Source of the DNA: Altererythrobacter sp. H2
GTDB taxonomy: Bacteria > Pseudomonadota > Alphaproteobacteria > Sphingomonadales > Sphingomonadaceae
Length of the DNA: 64,000 nt
Reading direction: 5' to 3'
NCBI RefSeq assembly: GCF_035319885.1
Contig: NZ_CP141285.1
Location: 930,001-994,000, forward strand
The position numbers and the translations under genes are program-made. This document shows, piece by piece, positions 36,700 through 44,909 of the stretch (positions are counted from its first letter, which is position 1; every line of letters begins with the position of its first letter). The notes under the pieces are model-generated. The model saw only the letters and a list, made by a program, of their open reading frames with translations, was not told where the DNA came from and made no database searches.

Positions 36700-37401
36700 A
36701 TGCGCAGCGAACTTTCGATTTCCCTCAGTGGGGCGGTGGTGGAGCCACTTTCCTCGCCAGATCAGCCGATTGTGCGGGTGGATGGGGTTCTGGACGACCC
36801 TGCCGGCGCCATCGAACTGGCCAGTTTGCAGGAATTTGCAAAAATCACGCCGCAGTATCCGGGCGTGCGGGCGCCGCTCGACTCCATCACCAGCGAGCGC
36901 TGGATTACCGCCTTGTCGCCGTTCCTGTCCGAGCACTTCGGGGAGCCTGCGGGGCGCTGGTCGATGCAGGCATGGTATTCGATCGTGACCTGCGCGCCGG
37001 GCGAGCTGCTGCCGATCCAGCGCCTGCCCCATGTCGACGGGACGGACCGGCGCCAGGTGGCGATGATGCTCTATCTCCACCGCACCGGCCACGGCGGTAC
37101 GGCCTTCTTCCGCCATCGCGCAACGGGATTACAGGCCCTGACCGCAGCTGACTGGCCGCGCTACAAGGCGGCGCTGGAAGGCGAAATCGCACAGCACGGC
37201 TTGCCGCCTGCGGCCTATGTTACCGACGGCGCGCCCTACTTCGAGCGGACCCATGCCAGCGAGGGGGCCTTCAACCAGGCGGTGTTCTATCGCGGCAACC
37301 TGCTCCATAGCGGGGTGATCGACAACGCCGCGCCGCTCTCGCCCGATCCGCGCACGGGGCGGCTCACCATCAACGCCTTTTTCCGCCCGCCCCATGCATA
37401 G
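36700..37401 (+). CDS. DUF6445-like protein with 2-oxoglutarate/Fe(II) oxygenase-type residues
   Basis: A 233-residue cytoplasmic protein. I recognise it as like the DUF6445 proteins that accompany halogenases and TBDRs in sphingomonads. The order HxD (H111-V-D113 in RLPHVDGTD), distal His H203 (GNLLHSGV) and R221 (GRLTINAFF) is the order of iron and 2-oxoglutarate ligands in the dioxygenase superfamily, which suggests a hydroxylase. No function is proven. The start at 36700 (MRSELSISLSG) is chosen because a GGGA sits before it and the 25 upstream codons look non-coding. It lies ten bases before halogenase copy 2, surely in one operon. Confidence 0.72.
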   Translation: MRSELSISLSGAVVEPLSSPDQPIVRVDGVLDDPAGAIELASLQEFAKITPQYPGVRAPLDSITSERWITALSPFLSEHFGEPAGRWSMQAWYSIVTCAPGELLPIQRLPHVDGTDRRQVAMMLYLHRTGHGGTAFFRHRATGLQALTAADWPRYKAALEGEIAQHGLPPAAYVTDGAPYFERTHASEGAFNQAVFYRGNLLHSGVIDNAAPLSPDPRTGRLTINAFFRPPHA

Positions 37402-37410
37402 GGCGCGCGC

Positions 37411-38964
37411 ATGACAAGCAGGACCGAAGCAATGCAGAATCAGGGGCAGGACGAGCAGGGTATCCGCAGGCTGGTGATCGTGGGCGGGGGCACGGCCGGA
37501 TGGATTGCCGCCGCCGCCTTCGCCCGCCTGCTGGGGGAGCGGCTCGCCATCACGCTGGTCGAATCCGACGCAATCGGCACGGTTGGCGTGGGCGAGGCGA
37601 CGATCCCGCAGATCATCCGGCTCAATTCCATCCTCGGCTTCGACGAGCACGATTTCGTCCGGCGTACGCAGGGCACCTTCAAGCTCGGGATCGAGTTCGT
37701 CAACTGGTCCGCCCCGGGCTCGCGCTATCTCCACACTTTCGGCGATACCGGGATGAACCTCGGCAATGTCCACTTCCACCACTACTGGCGGCGGCACATG
37801 ATGGCGGGCGGGGCGGAGAGCCTGTGGCACTACTCGCTGCACCAGCTGGCAGCGGATCAGAACCGCTTCGGCAAGCTGGAGCGGGTCGGCAATACGGCGA
37901 TGGCGGGCCTTGCCTATGCCTACCACTTCGACGCCAGCCTCTATGCCCGCTACTTGCGCGCCTATTCGGAGAAGCTCGGCGTTACCCGGCAGGAGGGGAC
38001 GATCGAAAGCGTCCAGCGCGACGGGGAAAGCGGTGATGTCACAGCCGTCACGCTGGCCGGCGGGGTCATGGTGGAGGGCGATTTCTTCATCGATTGCTCA
38101 GGCTTCCGTTCGCTTCTGCTGGGGCAGGAACTGGGGGTGGAATATACCGACTGGTCGCACTGGCTGCCATGTGACCGCGCGATGGCAGTGCCGAGCGAGC
38201 GCCTGCCCGACCTGCCGCCCTATACCCGCTCCACGGCGCGGCAGGCCGGCTGGCAATGGCGCATTCCGCTGCAGCACCGCACCGGCAACGGCCATGTCTA
38301 TTGCTCCAGCTTCCTGTCTGATGACGAGGCGGCCGATACGCTGATGGCGAACCTCGATACGCCCGCGCTGGCCGACCCGCGCCCGATCCGCTTCACCACC
38401 GGGCACCGCAATCAGTTCTGGGCACACAACGTGGTTGCGCTGGGGCTTTCGAGCGGGTTCCTCGAACCGCTGGAATCGACCAGCATCCACCTGATCCAGT
38501 CCAACGTCAGCCGTCTGATCGAGCTGTTCCCGCGCGGGCGGGTGTGCGCGGCAGACCGGGCCGAATACAACCGGCGCACGATCCACGAATTCGCCCAGAT
38601 CCGCGATTTCCTGATCCTCCACTACCACCAGACCGGGCGGGATGACACGGAGTTCTGGCGCTATTGCCAGCACATGAGCGTGCCGGAATCGCTTACCCAC
38701 AAGATTGCGCTGTTTGCCTCCTCGGGCCGGCTCGGGCGTGACGTCGATGACCTGTTCCGCGAGGCGAGCTGGGTCCAGGTCATGCTGGGGCAGGGGGTGG
38801 TGCCGGCCGACTACAACCCGATGGCTGACCGGCTGGAGGCGGCGCAGCTCGGCCAGTTCATGGGCGACGTGCGGCGGCTGGTGGAAAAGGCCGTCAGCGG
38901 CCTGCCGACCCATGCGGACTATGTGGCGGCGCATTGCAGCGCCGCGGACAGCGCCGGACCTTGA
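37411..38964 (+). CDS. Flavin-dependent halogenase (tryptophan-halogenase family), copy 2
   Basis: A 517-residue paralogue of the halogenase at 31883. It keeps the FAD loop GGGTAG, GVGEATIP, K91 in TFKLGIEFVNW, GWQWRIP (280-286) and E355 in EPLESTS. Both share LQHRTGNG after the WxWxIP motif, which suggests a similar binding pocket. Starts at 37411 or 37432 are both possible. It follows the oxygenase-like gene by ten bases. Two halogenases on either side of one TBDR suggest related but not identical targets. FADH2 supply must come from elsewhere in the genome. Confidence 0.88.
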   Translation: MTSRTEAMQNQGQDEQGIRRLVIVGGGTAGWIAAAAFARLLGERLAITLVESDAIGTVGVGEATIPQIIRLNSILGFDEHDFVRRTQGTFKLGIEFVNWSAPGSRYLHTFGDTGMNLGNVHFHHYWRRHMMAGGAESLWHYSLHQLAADQNRFGKLERVGNTAMAGLAYAYHFDASLYARYLRAYSEKLGVTRQEGTIESVQRDGESGDVTAVTLAGGVMVEGDFFIDCSGFRSLLLGQELGVEYTDWSHWLPCDRAMAVPSERLPDLPPYTRSTARQAGWQWRIPLQHRTGNGHVYCSSFLSDDEAADTLMANLDTPALADPRPIRFTTGHRNQFWAHNVVALGLSSGFLEPLESTSIHLIQSNVSRLIELFPRGRVCAADRAEYNRRTIHEFAQIRDFLILHYHQTGRDDTEFWRYCQHMSVPESLTHKIALFASSGRLGRDVDDLFREASWVQVMLGQGVVPADYNPMADRLEAAQLGQFMGDVRRLVEKAVSGLPTHADYVAAHCSAADSAGP

Positions 38965-38994
38965 CCGCGCGCGTCAGCGACTCGCCTGCGCCGC

Positions 38995-40296
38995 TCAGTC
39001 CAGATTGATCGCCCGCTTGCCGATGATCGAGACGCCGTAGCCGTCCAGCGCGACCAGCGAGCGGTCCGAATTGGTCAGCAGTTCCATCTCGTGCACGCCC
39101 AGCATGTTGAGGATCTGCGCGCCGACGCCGTAGTCGCGCAGCTGGTCCATCGGCTCGGTCGGCTCGCCCTTCAGGCGTTTGACCTGGTCGGAGAAGAAGT
39201 CGTTGCTGGCCCGCGGGATCATCACGATTACCCCTGCCCCTTCGCGGGCGATGATTTCCATCGACTTGGCCAGGATCTGGTCCTCGCCCCGCTGCACGCC
39301 GAAGATGTCGTCGAAAATGTCGAGCGCGTGCATCCGCACCAGCGTGGGGCGGGCCGGATCGACATGCCCCTTCTTCAGCACGATCTGCTCGCTGCGGGTG
39401 GCGGTGTTGTAGAAGGCAATCGCTGTCCAGTCGCCGCCGTGGCGGCTGGTGAAGCGGGCCTCGGCGCGGATCTCGGCCATGTGGTCATGCCGCAGGCGGT
39501 AGGCGATCAGGTCACGGATGGTACCGATCTTGAGCTCGTGCTTGCGGGCGAAGGCGATCAGGTCGTCCATCCGCGCCATGGTGCCATCGTCGTTCATGAT
39601 CTCGCAGATCACGCCCGAAGGGTTGAGCCCGGCGAGGCGCGAGATGTCGACGGCTGCTTCGGTATGCCCGGCGCGGACCAGCACCCCGCCGTCGCGCGCG
39701 ACCAGCGGAAAGACGTGGCCGGGGGTGACGATATCGTCCGCACCTTTGGACGAATCGATCGCCACGCTGATGGTGCGCGCGCGGTCGGCGGCGGAAATGC
39801 CGGTGGTCACGCCCTCGCGCGCCTCGATGCTGGTGGTGAAGGCGGTGGCGTGGCGGGTGCGGTTGTTGCGGCTCATCGGTTCGAGGCCGAGCGAGTCGCA
39901 GCGGGCACGCGTCATGGTCAGGCAGATCAGGCCCCGCCCGTGGGTGGCCATGAAATTCACTGCCTGGGGGGTGGCCATCTGGGCAGGGATGACGAGATCG
40001 CCCTCGTTCTCGCGGTCCTCGTCATCGACCAGCACGAACATCCGCCCGTTGCGCGCTTCGTCGATGATTTCCTCGATCGTCGCCAGCACCGGACGGTCGT
40101 CATGGGCGAGGAAAAACGTCTCCAGCTTGCCCAGTGTTTCAGCGGTGGGGTTCCAGTCCGGCTCCAGGCAGTCGCGCAGCGAATTGGCATGGAGCCCGGC
40201 AGCGCGGGCAATCCCGGCGCGGGACGTGACGCCCGTCTGGATCAGTTGTTCGATGCGTTCGCGGGCGGACTGGGGGCTGAGTGTGCTCATATCCAT
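38995..40296 (-). CDS. ribB: 3,4-dihydroxy-2-butanone 4-phosphate synthase with degenerate RibA-like domain (RibBX)
   Basis: A 433-residue riboflavin enzyme. Residues 1-65 are a helix-turn-helix-like extension seen in related bacteria. Residues about 70-270 are a complete DHBP synthase with DDEDRENEGDL and RAGHTEAAVDISRLAG. Residues about 275-430 are related to GTP cyclohydrolase II, but the zinc-binding cysteine cluster is gone: at 320-340 the sequence is VRMHALDIFDDIFGVQRGED, with Asp and Gly where Cys is required. This is the RibBX form described in Proteobacteria, so a separate RibA must exist. The start could also be the ATG at 40290. Confidence 0.93.
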   Translation of the reverse strand: MDMSTLSPQSARERIEQLIQTGVTSRAGIARAAGLHANSLRDCLEPDWNPTAETLGKLETFFLAHDDRPVLATIEEIIDEARNGRMFVLVDDEDRENEGDLVIPAQMATPQAVNFMATHGRGLICLTMTRARCDSLGLEPMSRNNRTRHATAFTTSIEAREGVTTGISAADRARTISVAIDSSKGADDIVTPGHVFPLVARDGGVLVRAGHTEAAVDISRLAGLNPSGVICEIMNDDGTMARMDDLIAFARKHELKIGTIRDLIAYRLRHDHMAEIRAEARFTSRHGGDWTAIAFYNTATRSEQIVLKKGHVDPARPTLVRMHALDIFDDIFGVQRGEDQILAKSMEIIAREGAGVIVMIPRASNDFFSDQVKRLKGEPTEPMDQLRDYGVGAQILNMLGVHEMELLTNSDRSLVALDGYGVSIIGKRAINLD

Positions 40297-40333
40297 CCGC
40301 TAGACAGGCCGATGTGATTCGGCAATCCGTGAA

Positions 40334-41116
40334 TCACATTTTAGTGTTCTCTGGCAGATAGCGCAGGCTGGGGATCGGGATGTTCGGCAAGGCGCGGGTA
40401 AGGTAATCCGCGCGGAACATCCCGAATTGTTCGAGCAGTGCGCGATCTGGCGTCGACACTTCGCCGCGCCGGAAATCGGCTATGCCCTTCCTTCGCAGTT
40501 CGCCCAGGGCGCGGTTGAGGTGGATCGCCGTCGTCCCGCACATGCCCGCCAGATCAGCCTGGGTTAGGGGAATGCGGAAGCCATCGGGATCGGCCAGCCC
40601 GATCATGTCCATCCGGTGCCAAAGCTCGCTGAACAGGTGAGCGACACGGTTGGGGGCCTTGAGCTGCCCCACTTTCAGGGTCCACTGCCGCTGGATCGCG
40701 CTGTCCAGCAGGGTGGCCGACCAGAACGCCCGCATCAGCTGCGGCTTGTCCAGCACATGATCGAGCAGGTCACTGTGATGCACCTCGCCCAACCGGACCG
40801 GGCCGAGCGCCACCACGTCGTGATCGAGGGGGCCGTAGCCGAAGGCGTGGAGATCGATGAAATCGCCCGGCATGCAGATGGCGAGGATGCAGCGGTGATG
40901 GGCGTCGCCGCCGATCCGCAGCGCGAACCCTTCGATGATGATGGCCGACTTCAGCGACAGTTCGCCGCGCACGCACAGCACGGTGTCAGCCGGATAATCG
41001 ACCACCCGGGCCATTGCGGCCTCCAGTGCAGCTTTTCCCCCATCATCCAGCACATAGCGGGTGCGCCCCAGCAGGAAGCGCCCGGTGACTGGATAACGCT
41101 CCAGTTCTTGTTTCAT
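40334..41116 (-). CDS. Crp/Fnr-family transcriptional regulator
   Basis: A 260-residue regulator with an N-terminal cyclic-nucleotide-binding-like beta-roll (ADTVLCVRGELSLKSAIIIEG, in parts, and CMPGDFIDLHAF) and a C-terminal Crp-type helix-turn-helix (IPLTQADLAGMCGTTAIHLN, then RALGELRRKGI). No FNR-type N-terminal cysteine cluster is seen, so it is not an iron-sulfur oxygen sensor. The ligand is unknown. The ATG at 41116 is preferred to a GTG three codons upstream. It is divergent from the OmpR-like regulator gene and stands alone. Confidence 0.88.
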   Translation of the reverse strand: MKQELERYPVTGRFLLGRTRYVLDDGGKAALEAAMARVVDYPADTVLCVRGELSLKSAIIIEGFALRIGGDAHHRCILAICMPGDFIDLHAFGYGPLDHDVVALGPVRLGEVHHSDLLDHVLDKPQLMRAFWSATLLDSAIQRQWTLKVGQLKAPNRVAHLFSELWHRMDMIGLADPDGFRIPLTQADLAGMCGTTAIHLNRALGELRRKGIADFRRGEVSTPDRALLEQFGMFRADYLTRALPNIPIPSLRYLPENTKM

Positions 41117-41271
41117 CACAGGCACATAGCGGTGACATTAGCGTTTGGCAAGGTTCGGTTAACCATGCGTCGACGGGCATTGCAGCCGGGTGCGGGAAAA
41201 GGCTGCAACAGTTGTCACCAGCGCGTCACATTGGGGCGGCAATCCACCGCCGAACGGGGAATCTGCTGCTT

Positions 41272-41946
41272 GTGACCGTGATCTACGTTTTCCTGACCAG
41301 CGAGCTGGGCGAAACGCTCGAGGATTTTGTCCACGACGGGCGCCGCATTGCCTTTGCGCGCCTGCGCGCCGAGGGGCCCCGCCCCTTGCTCGACGGCCCG
41401 ATCTGGGTTTTCGTCGACTGGGTGATGGACGATCTGGCCGGGCTGGAAATGTGCCGGCGATTGCGGGCTGATCAGCAGACCGCCGATGCCCATGTCACCA
41501 TGGTGCTGGAGGCAGATGACGCCGACGACCGCCGCCGCGCGCTCAGGGCGGGGGCGGATGACTACATGGTCGGCCCGCTCGACCGGACCCGGGTGCTTGA
41601 CCGGGTGCTTGCGCTCCAGGGTGATCCGCAGCCGCGTCACACCACCCAGCGGTTCGAGCGCGGCCCGCTGGTGATCGACATGGCGGCGCTCCAGGCGCGC
41701 TGGACAGGTACGCCGGTGGTGCTGCGCCCGAACGAGTTCCGCCTGCTGCGCTTCTTTGCCGAAAATCCCAACCAGGTGCTTTCGCGCGAGCAGCTGATCA
41801 GCGGCCTGGGCAAGCAGGAACCGGCGATTGACGAGCGTACCGTGGATGTCTGGATCGGGCGCCTGCGCCGGGCGCTGAAGCAGGCGGGTGCGGGCAATCC
41901 GCTGCGCACGGTCCGCTCGCTGGGCTACGTCTTCGATCTGATCTGA
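41272..41946 (+). CDS. Atypical OmpR-family response regulator
   Basis: A 224-residue protein with a receiver-like domain (1-115) and a winged-helix effector domain (about 125-222: RPNEFRLLRFFAENPNQVLS, then RTVDVWIGRLRRAL). In the receiver, D49 (FVDWVMDD) fits the phospho-acceptor, but the usual acidic pair near the N-terminus is replaced (VIYVFLTSELGE) and the conserved Lys before Pro is G101 (YMVGPLD). Phosphorylation by the usual route is therefore doubtful. The start is probably GTG at 41272 behind GGGGAA; upstream codons are unsupported. No histidine kinase gene is adjacent. Confidence 0.82.
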   Translation: MTVIYVFLTSELGETLEDFVHDGRRIAFARLRAEGPRPLLDGPIWVFVDWVMDDLAGLEMCRRLRADQQTADAHVTMVLEADDADDRRRALRAGADDYMVGPLDRTRVLDRVLALQGDPQPRHTTQRFERGPLVIDMAALQARWTGTPVVLRPNEFRLLRFFAENPNQVLSREQLISGLGKQEPAIDERTVDVWIGRLRRALKQAGAGNPLRTVRSLGYVFDLI

Positions 41947-42054
41947 GCCAGCGGCTCCTCGTCGCGCTTCCTCGCTATCTGTCATCCCCGCGAAGGCAGG
42001 GGCGGCAGAGGCGTGCGACTGTGCGCGGCCAGCCACGAAAGAGGCCAGTCCGCG

Positions 42055-42082
42055 AAAAAAAGGCCGCCCCGAAGGACGGCCC
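42055..42082 (-). terminator. Rho-independent terminator for the TBDR gene
   Basis: On the minus strand GGCCGTCC and GGGCGGCC pair around TTCG and are followed by a run of seven T. It lies about 45 bases past the stop at 42126. Confidence 0.85.
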
Positions 42083-42125
42083 GAGGGGGGAGGTGTCCGC
42101 CGGGCCAGCCGGCGGACAGCAGGAG

Positions 42126-44792
42126 CTAGAATTCGGTTGAGACCGAGAACGAGAAGCTCTGGCCCACCTGATAGGTGTTGATCTCGATCCGGTTGGTGCC
42201 GTTCGACTGGTATTCGAAATTGTCACGGCCAAACAGGTTGCGCGCTTCCGCCTTGATCTCGAACGGTTGCCCGAACAGGTCGAGCCCCTGGCGGTAGACC
42301 AAATCGACCTTCAGGCCCGGATCCTCCACGATGTCGGGCAGGAAGCCGGTGCCGCGGCTGGTCACCCGCTCACTGGCGTAGGACAGCAGCAGGGTGAACT
42401 GCTGGAGGCTGTCCTGGTTTTCCAGGCCGAGCTGCAGGTTGACCAGATGGTCCGACTGGCCGGTCAGCGCCGCCCCGTCGCGCAGGAAGTTGCTCGCCGG
42501 CTGGTCCGCGAACGGGAAGACGCTGGCGATATCATCCGGGCCGACCGAGATTTCGGACTGGGTGAAGGTGTAGTTGGCAACCGCCACGATCTGCTTGTTC
42601 TCGAACCAGCCGCCCCAGTCGATCGTGGGGTAAGTGACCTGCGATTCGAACTCGCCGCCCCACAGCGTGGCGCTGGGCGCGTTGACGAAGCCGCTCACCT
42701 GATCGTTGTCGGAGAAGCTGGAGAAGACTTCGATCGGGTTCTCGATGTCCTTCCAGAAGCCCGCCACCGACACCCGGTTGCCGCGCCCGAAGTAGTATTC
42801 CAGCCGCGCTTCGGCATTGGTCAGGCGGCTGTCGATCAGGCGCGGGTTGCCGTTGAACTGGCGGTTGTTTTCCGGATCGAAGTAGGTCTGGAAAATCAGC
42901 TCGCGGAACTGCGGGCGGGCGATGGTCTTGGACGCGTTGAGGCGGAACTGGAGCTGGTCGGTGACCTCCCAGGTCAGGGTCGCCGCCGGCAGCCAGTAGT
43001 CGTTGGCCAGCAGGGTGCTGGTGCCGGAATTGGTCGGCACGGCGAACACTTCGACCGGGTCGACCCGCTGGACTGCATCTTCGTAGCGCACGCCAAGGTC
43101 GAGGTTCACGCCCGGAAGCGGCTCGATCCGGCCCTGCAGGTACCCGGCCTGGATTTCCAGCCCTGCGGCAAAGGCCGGGTCGGCCTGGGTGCTTTCGATC
43201 AGGCCGATGTTGTAGAAATCGATCACCGCATCGCCCAGCAGCAGGTCTGGCCGCAGCAGGCCGACCGCCCGGTCGAAATCGGAATTGGCGTTGATCAGGA
43301 ACTCGCGCCGCTCGGAATAGCGGCTGGTATCGGTGTAGGAATAGCCGGCGGTCAGGCGCAGCCAGTCGGTCACCGGATAACTGAGGTCGATCCCGCCGAA
43401 GTAGAGATCTTCCTGCAGGGTGGAGAAGGCGACCGAGGCCCCGCCCGTCTGCCGGTCCAGCAGGTTGAGGAACCGCTGGCCCAGATCGTCGGGCGTGTTG
43501 CGCCGTTCGTAGGTGAAGGTGTATTCGTAAGGCGCCTCGCGCCGGGTCTGGGCATAGCCGCCGCGCAGATCGACGCTGAGGTCGCCGAACCGGAATTCGC
43601 CGACGGCCTGGGTGTTGATCAGCTGGCGTTCGTACCAGGCAGTGTTCTGTTCCTGGACACTGTCATTATCCTGCAGGTCTTCGCCGATCGACAACGAGGC
43701 CCGCTTGAGGGTGTCGCGGATGTAGAGGTTGGTCCAGCGCAGCTTGTGCTCGCCCAGTTCCAGCCCGAAGCCGAGCAGGCCGTTCACCAGGATGCGGTTG
43801 TCGGTCACGAAATCGCGGAAGTCGCTGTCGAGATCGAGATCTTCGTTGATCGCCGACTGGTTGATGATGTCGCGGCTGCGCCACTTGTTGCTGAGCGAGG
43901 CGGTCGCGATCACGCCAAAGCGGCCGTCGTCGCCGAAGTCCATGCTGGTCCCGGCCGTGATCCCGCCGGAGAAGTTGGCGGGAATCGAATTGTTCTTCTG
44001 CAGCAGGATCAGGTTGGGATTGCCGAACTGCTTGAGGATTTCCTGCTGGTCGACGTCCGGATCGCTCATCCGCTGGCCGCTGTCGAAGAACGCCTGCAAG
44101 GCGGGCGGGGTGTTGCGGGTGCCGTCGTCGAAGCCGAACCAGTCATAGTCCGACCCGTAATAGGCCAGGCCATTGGAGAAGGTGGTGAAGCTGTCGCCGC
44201 TGATCCCGGCGCTGAGCTTGAGGAAGCTTTCGTCTGGGATTGCCACGGTGGTGAGGTTGATCACCCCGCCGCCGAATTCGCCGGGGTAGTTGGCCGAGTA
44301 GGTCTTCTGGACCAGACTGGAGGCAACGATGTCGGTCGGAAACAGGTCGAGCGGCACCACCCGGCTCAGCGGCTCGGGCGAAGGCAGCGGCAGGCCGTTG
44401 AGCAGCGCCAGCGAATAGCGGTCACCCAGGCCGCGGACATAGACAAAGCCGTTACCCTGGACCGAAAGGCCGGTGACGCGGCCCAGCGCGCCGGCAATGT
44501 CGCCTTCGCCGGTGCGGGCAATGGCTTCTGCCGAGAGGACGGAGACGACCTGCGAGGCGCTGCGGGTAATGTCCTGGTTGCGCCGTCCGGTGACAACGAT
44601 CGTGCCGCCGGGCACGGAAATGTCGGTGTTGTCGAACTCTTCCTCGGGCGCTGCTTCCGCAGCGGCGGCAGCAGCGGCGTCAGGGGCCGGGTCGGCGCTC
44701 TGCGCCAGCGCAGCGCCGGGAACAGTGAGAGCAGTGGTCAGCAGCAGCAACCCTGCCAACCGCCTGCCGTGAGACATGGTGCCAGTGGACAT
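42126..44792 (-). CDS. TonB-dependent receptor paired with a surface lipoprotein
   Basis: An 888-residue outer-membrane receptor. The signal peptide ends near ALAQSA, followed by an Ala/Glu-rich stretch, then a plug domain with GGTIVVTGRRNQDITRSASQ and RVTGLSVQGNGFVYVRGLGD. The plug motif and the SSLVQKTYSANYPGEFGGGV segment belong to the group often paired with a beta-helix lipoprotein. The C-terminus ends in a phenylalanine (SVSTEF) as outer-membrane barrels do. The gene lies 117 bp downstream of the lipoprotein gene on the same strand, with a terminator-like hairpin between. The ligand is unknown. Confidence 0.9.
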   Translation of the reverse strand: MSTGTMSHGRRLAGLLLLTTALTVPGAALAQSADPAPDAAAAAAAEAAPEEEFDNTDISVPGGTIVVTGRRNQDITRSASQVVSVLSAEAIARTGEGDIAGALGRVTGLSVQGNGFVYVRGLGDRYSLALLNGLPLPSPEPLSRVVPLDLFPTDIVASSLVQKTYSANYPGEFGGGVINLTTVAIPDESFLKLSAGISGDSFTTFSNGLAYYGSDYDWFGFDDGTRNTPPALQAFFDSGQRMSDPDVDQQEILKQFGNPNLILLQKNNSIPANFSGGITAGTSMDFGDDGRFGVIATASLSNKWRSRDIINQSAINEDLDLDSDFRDFVTDNRILVNGLLGFGLELGEHKLRWTNLYIRDTLKRASLSIGEDLQDNDSVQEQNTAWYERQLINTQAVGEFRFGDLSVDLRGGYAQTRREAPYEYTFTYERRNTPDDLGQRFLNLLDRQTGGASVAFSTLQEDLYFGGIDLSYPVTDWLRLTAGYSYTDTSRYSERREFLINANSDFDRAVGLLRPDLLLGDAVIDFYNIGLIESTQADPAFAAGLEIQAGYLQGRIEPLPGVNLDLGVRYEDAVQRVDPVEVFAVPTNSGTSTLLANDYWLPAATLTWEVTDQLQFRLNASKTIARPQFRELIFQTYFDPENNRQFNGNPRLIDSRLTNAEARLEYYFGRGNRVSVAGFWKDIENPIEVFSSFSDNDQVSGFVNAPSATLWGGEFESQVTYPTIDWGGWFENKQIVAVANYTFTQSEISVGPDDIASVFPFADQPASNFLRDGAALTGQSDHLVNLQLGLENQDSLQQFTLLLSYASERVTSRGTGFLPDIVEDPGLKVDLVYRQGLDLFGQPFEIKAEARNLFGRDNFEYQSNGTNRIEINTYQVGQSFSFSVSTEF

Positions 44793-44856
44793 CGTATGAG
44801 ACCCCTTTCGATCGCAGGTCTGTGCTTCGGACGGGCCGCCATGGGCCCGGAAACGG

Positions 44857-44895
44857 AAAAGGGGAGGCACCCGCGATGATGCGAGGTGCCTCCCC
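44857..44895 (-). terminator. Intercistronic terminator-like hairpin
   Basis: GGGGAGGCAC (44861-44870) and GTGCCTCCCC (44886-44895) form a perfect 10-bp stem with a 15-base loop. On the minus strand it is followed by TTTTCC. It lies 15 bases past the lipoprotein stop and 65 bases before the TBDR start, so it should cut down or regulate read-through into the TBDR gene. Confidence 0.7.
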
Positions 44896-44909
44896 AGCAG
44901 GTCATCCGA

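Noticed and set aside
36825-36842. A LacI-like dyad TTTGCAGGAATTTGCAAA
   Set aside because: It lies inside the coding sequence of the DUF6445-like gene, 125 bases past its start, and has a 6-base spacer unlike the 27127 site.
41981-42003. GTCATCCCCGCGAAGGCAGG as a further dispersed repeat
   Set aside because: Only one copy was noticed and it does not share the arms of the 92-bp repeat family, so it was not listed as a feature.
42267-44879. An 870-codon open frame on the plus strand
   Set aside because: It is antisense to a TBDR with signal peptide, plug and barrel end. No ribosome-binding site or recognisable domain is found in the antisense product.
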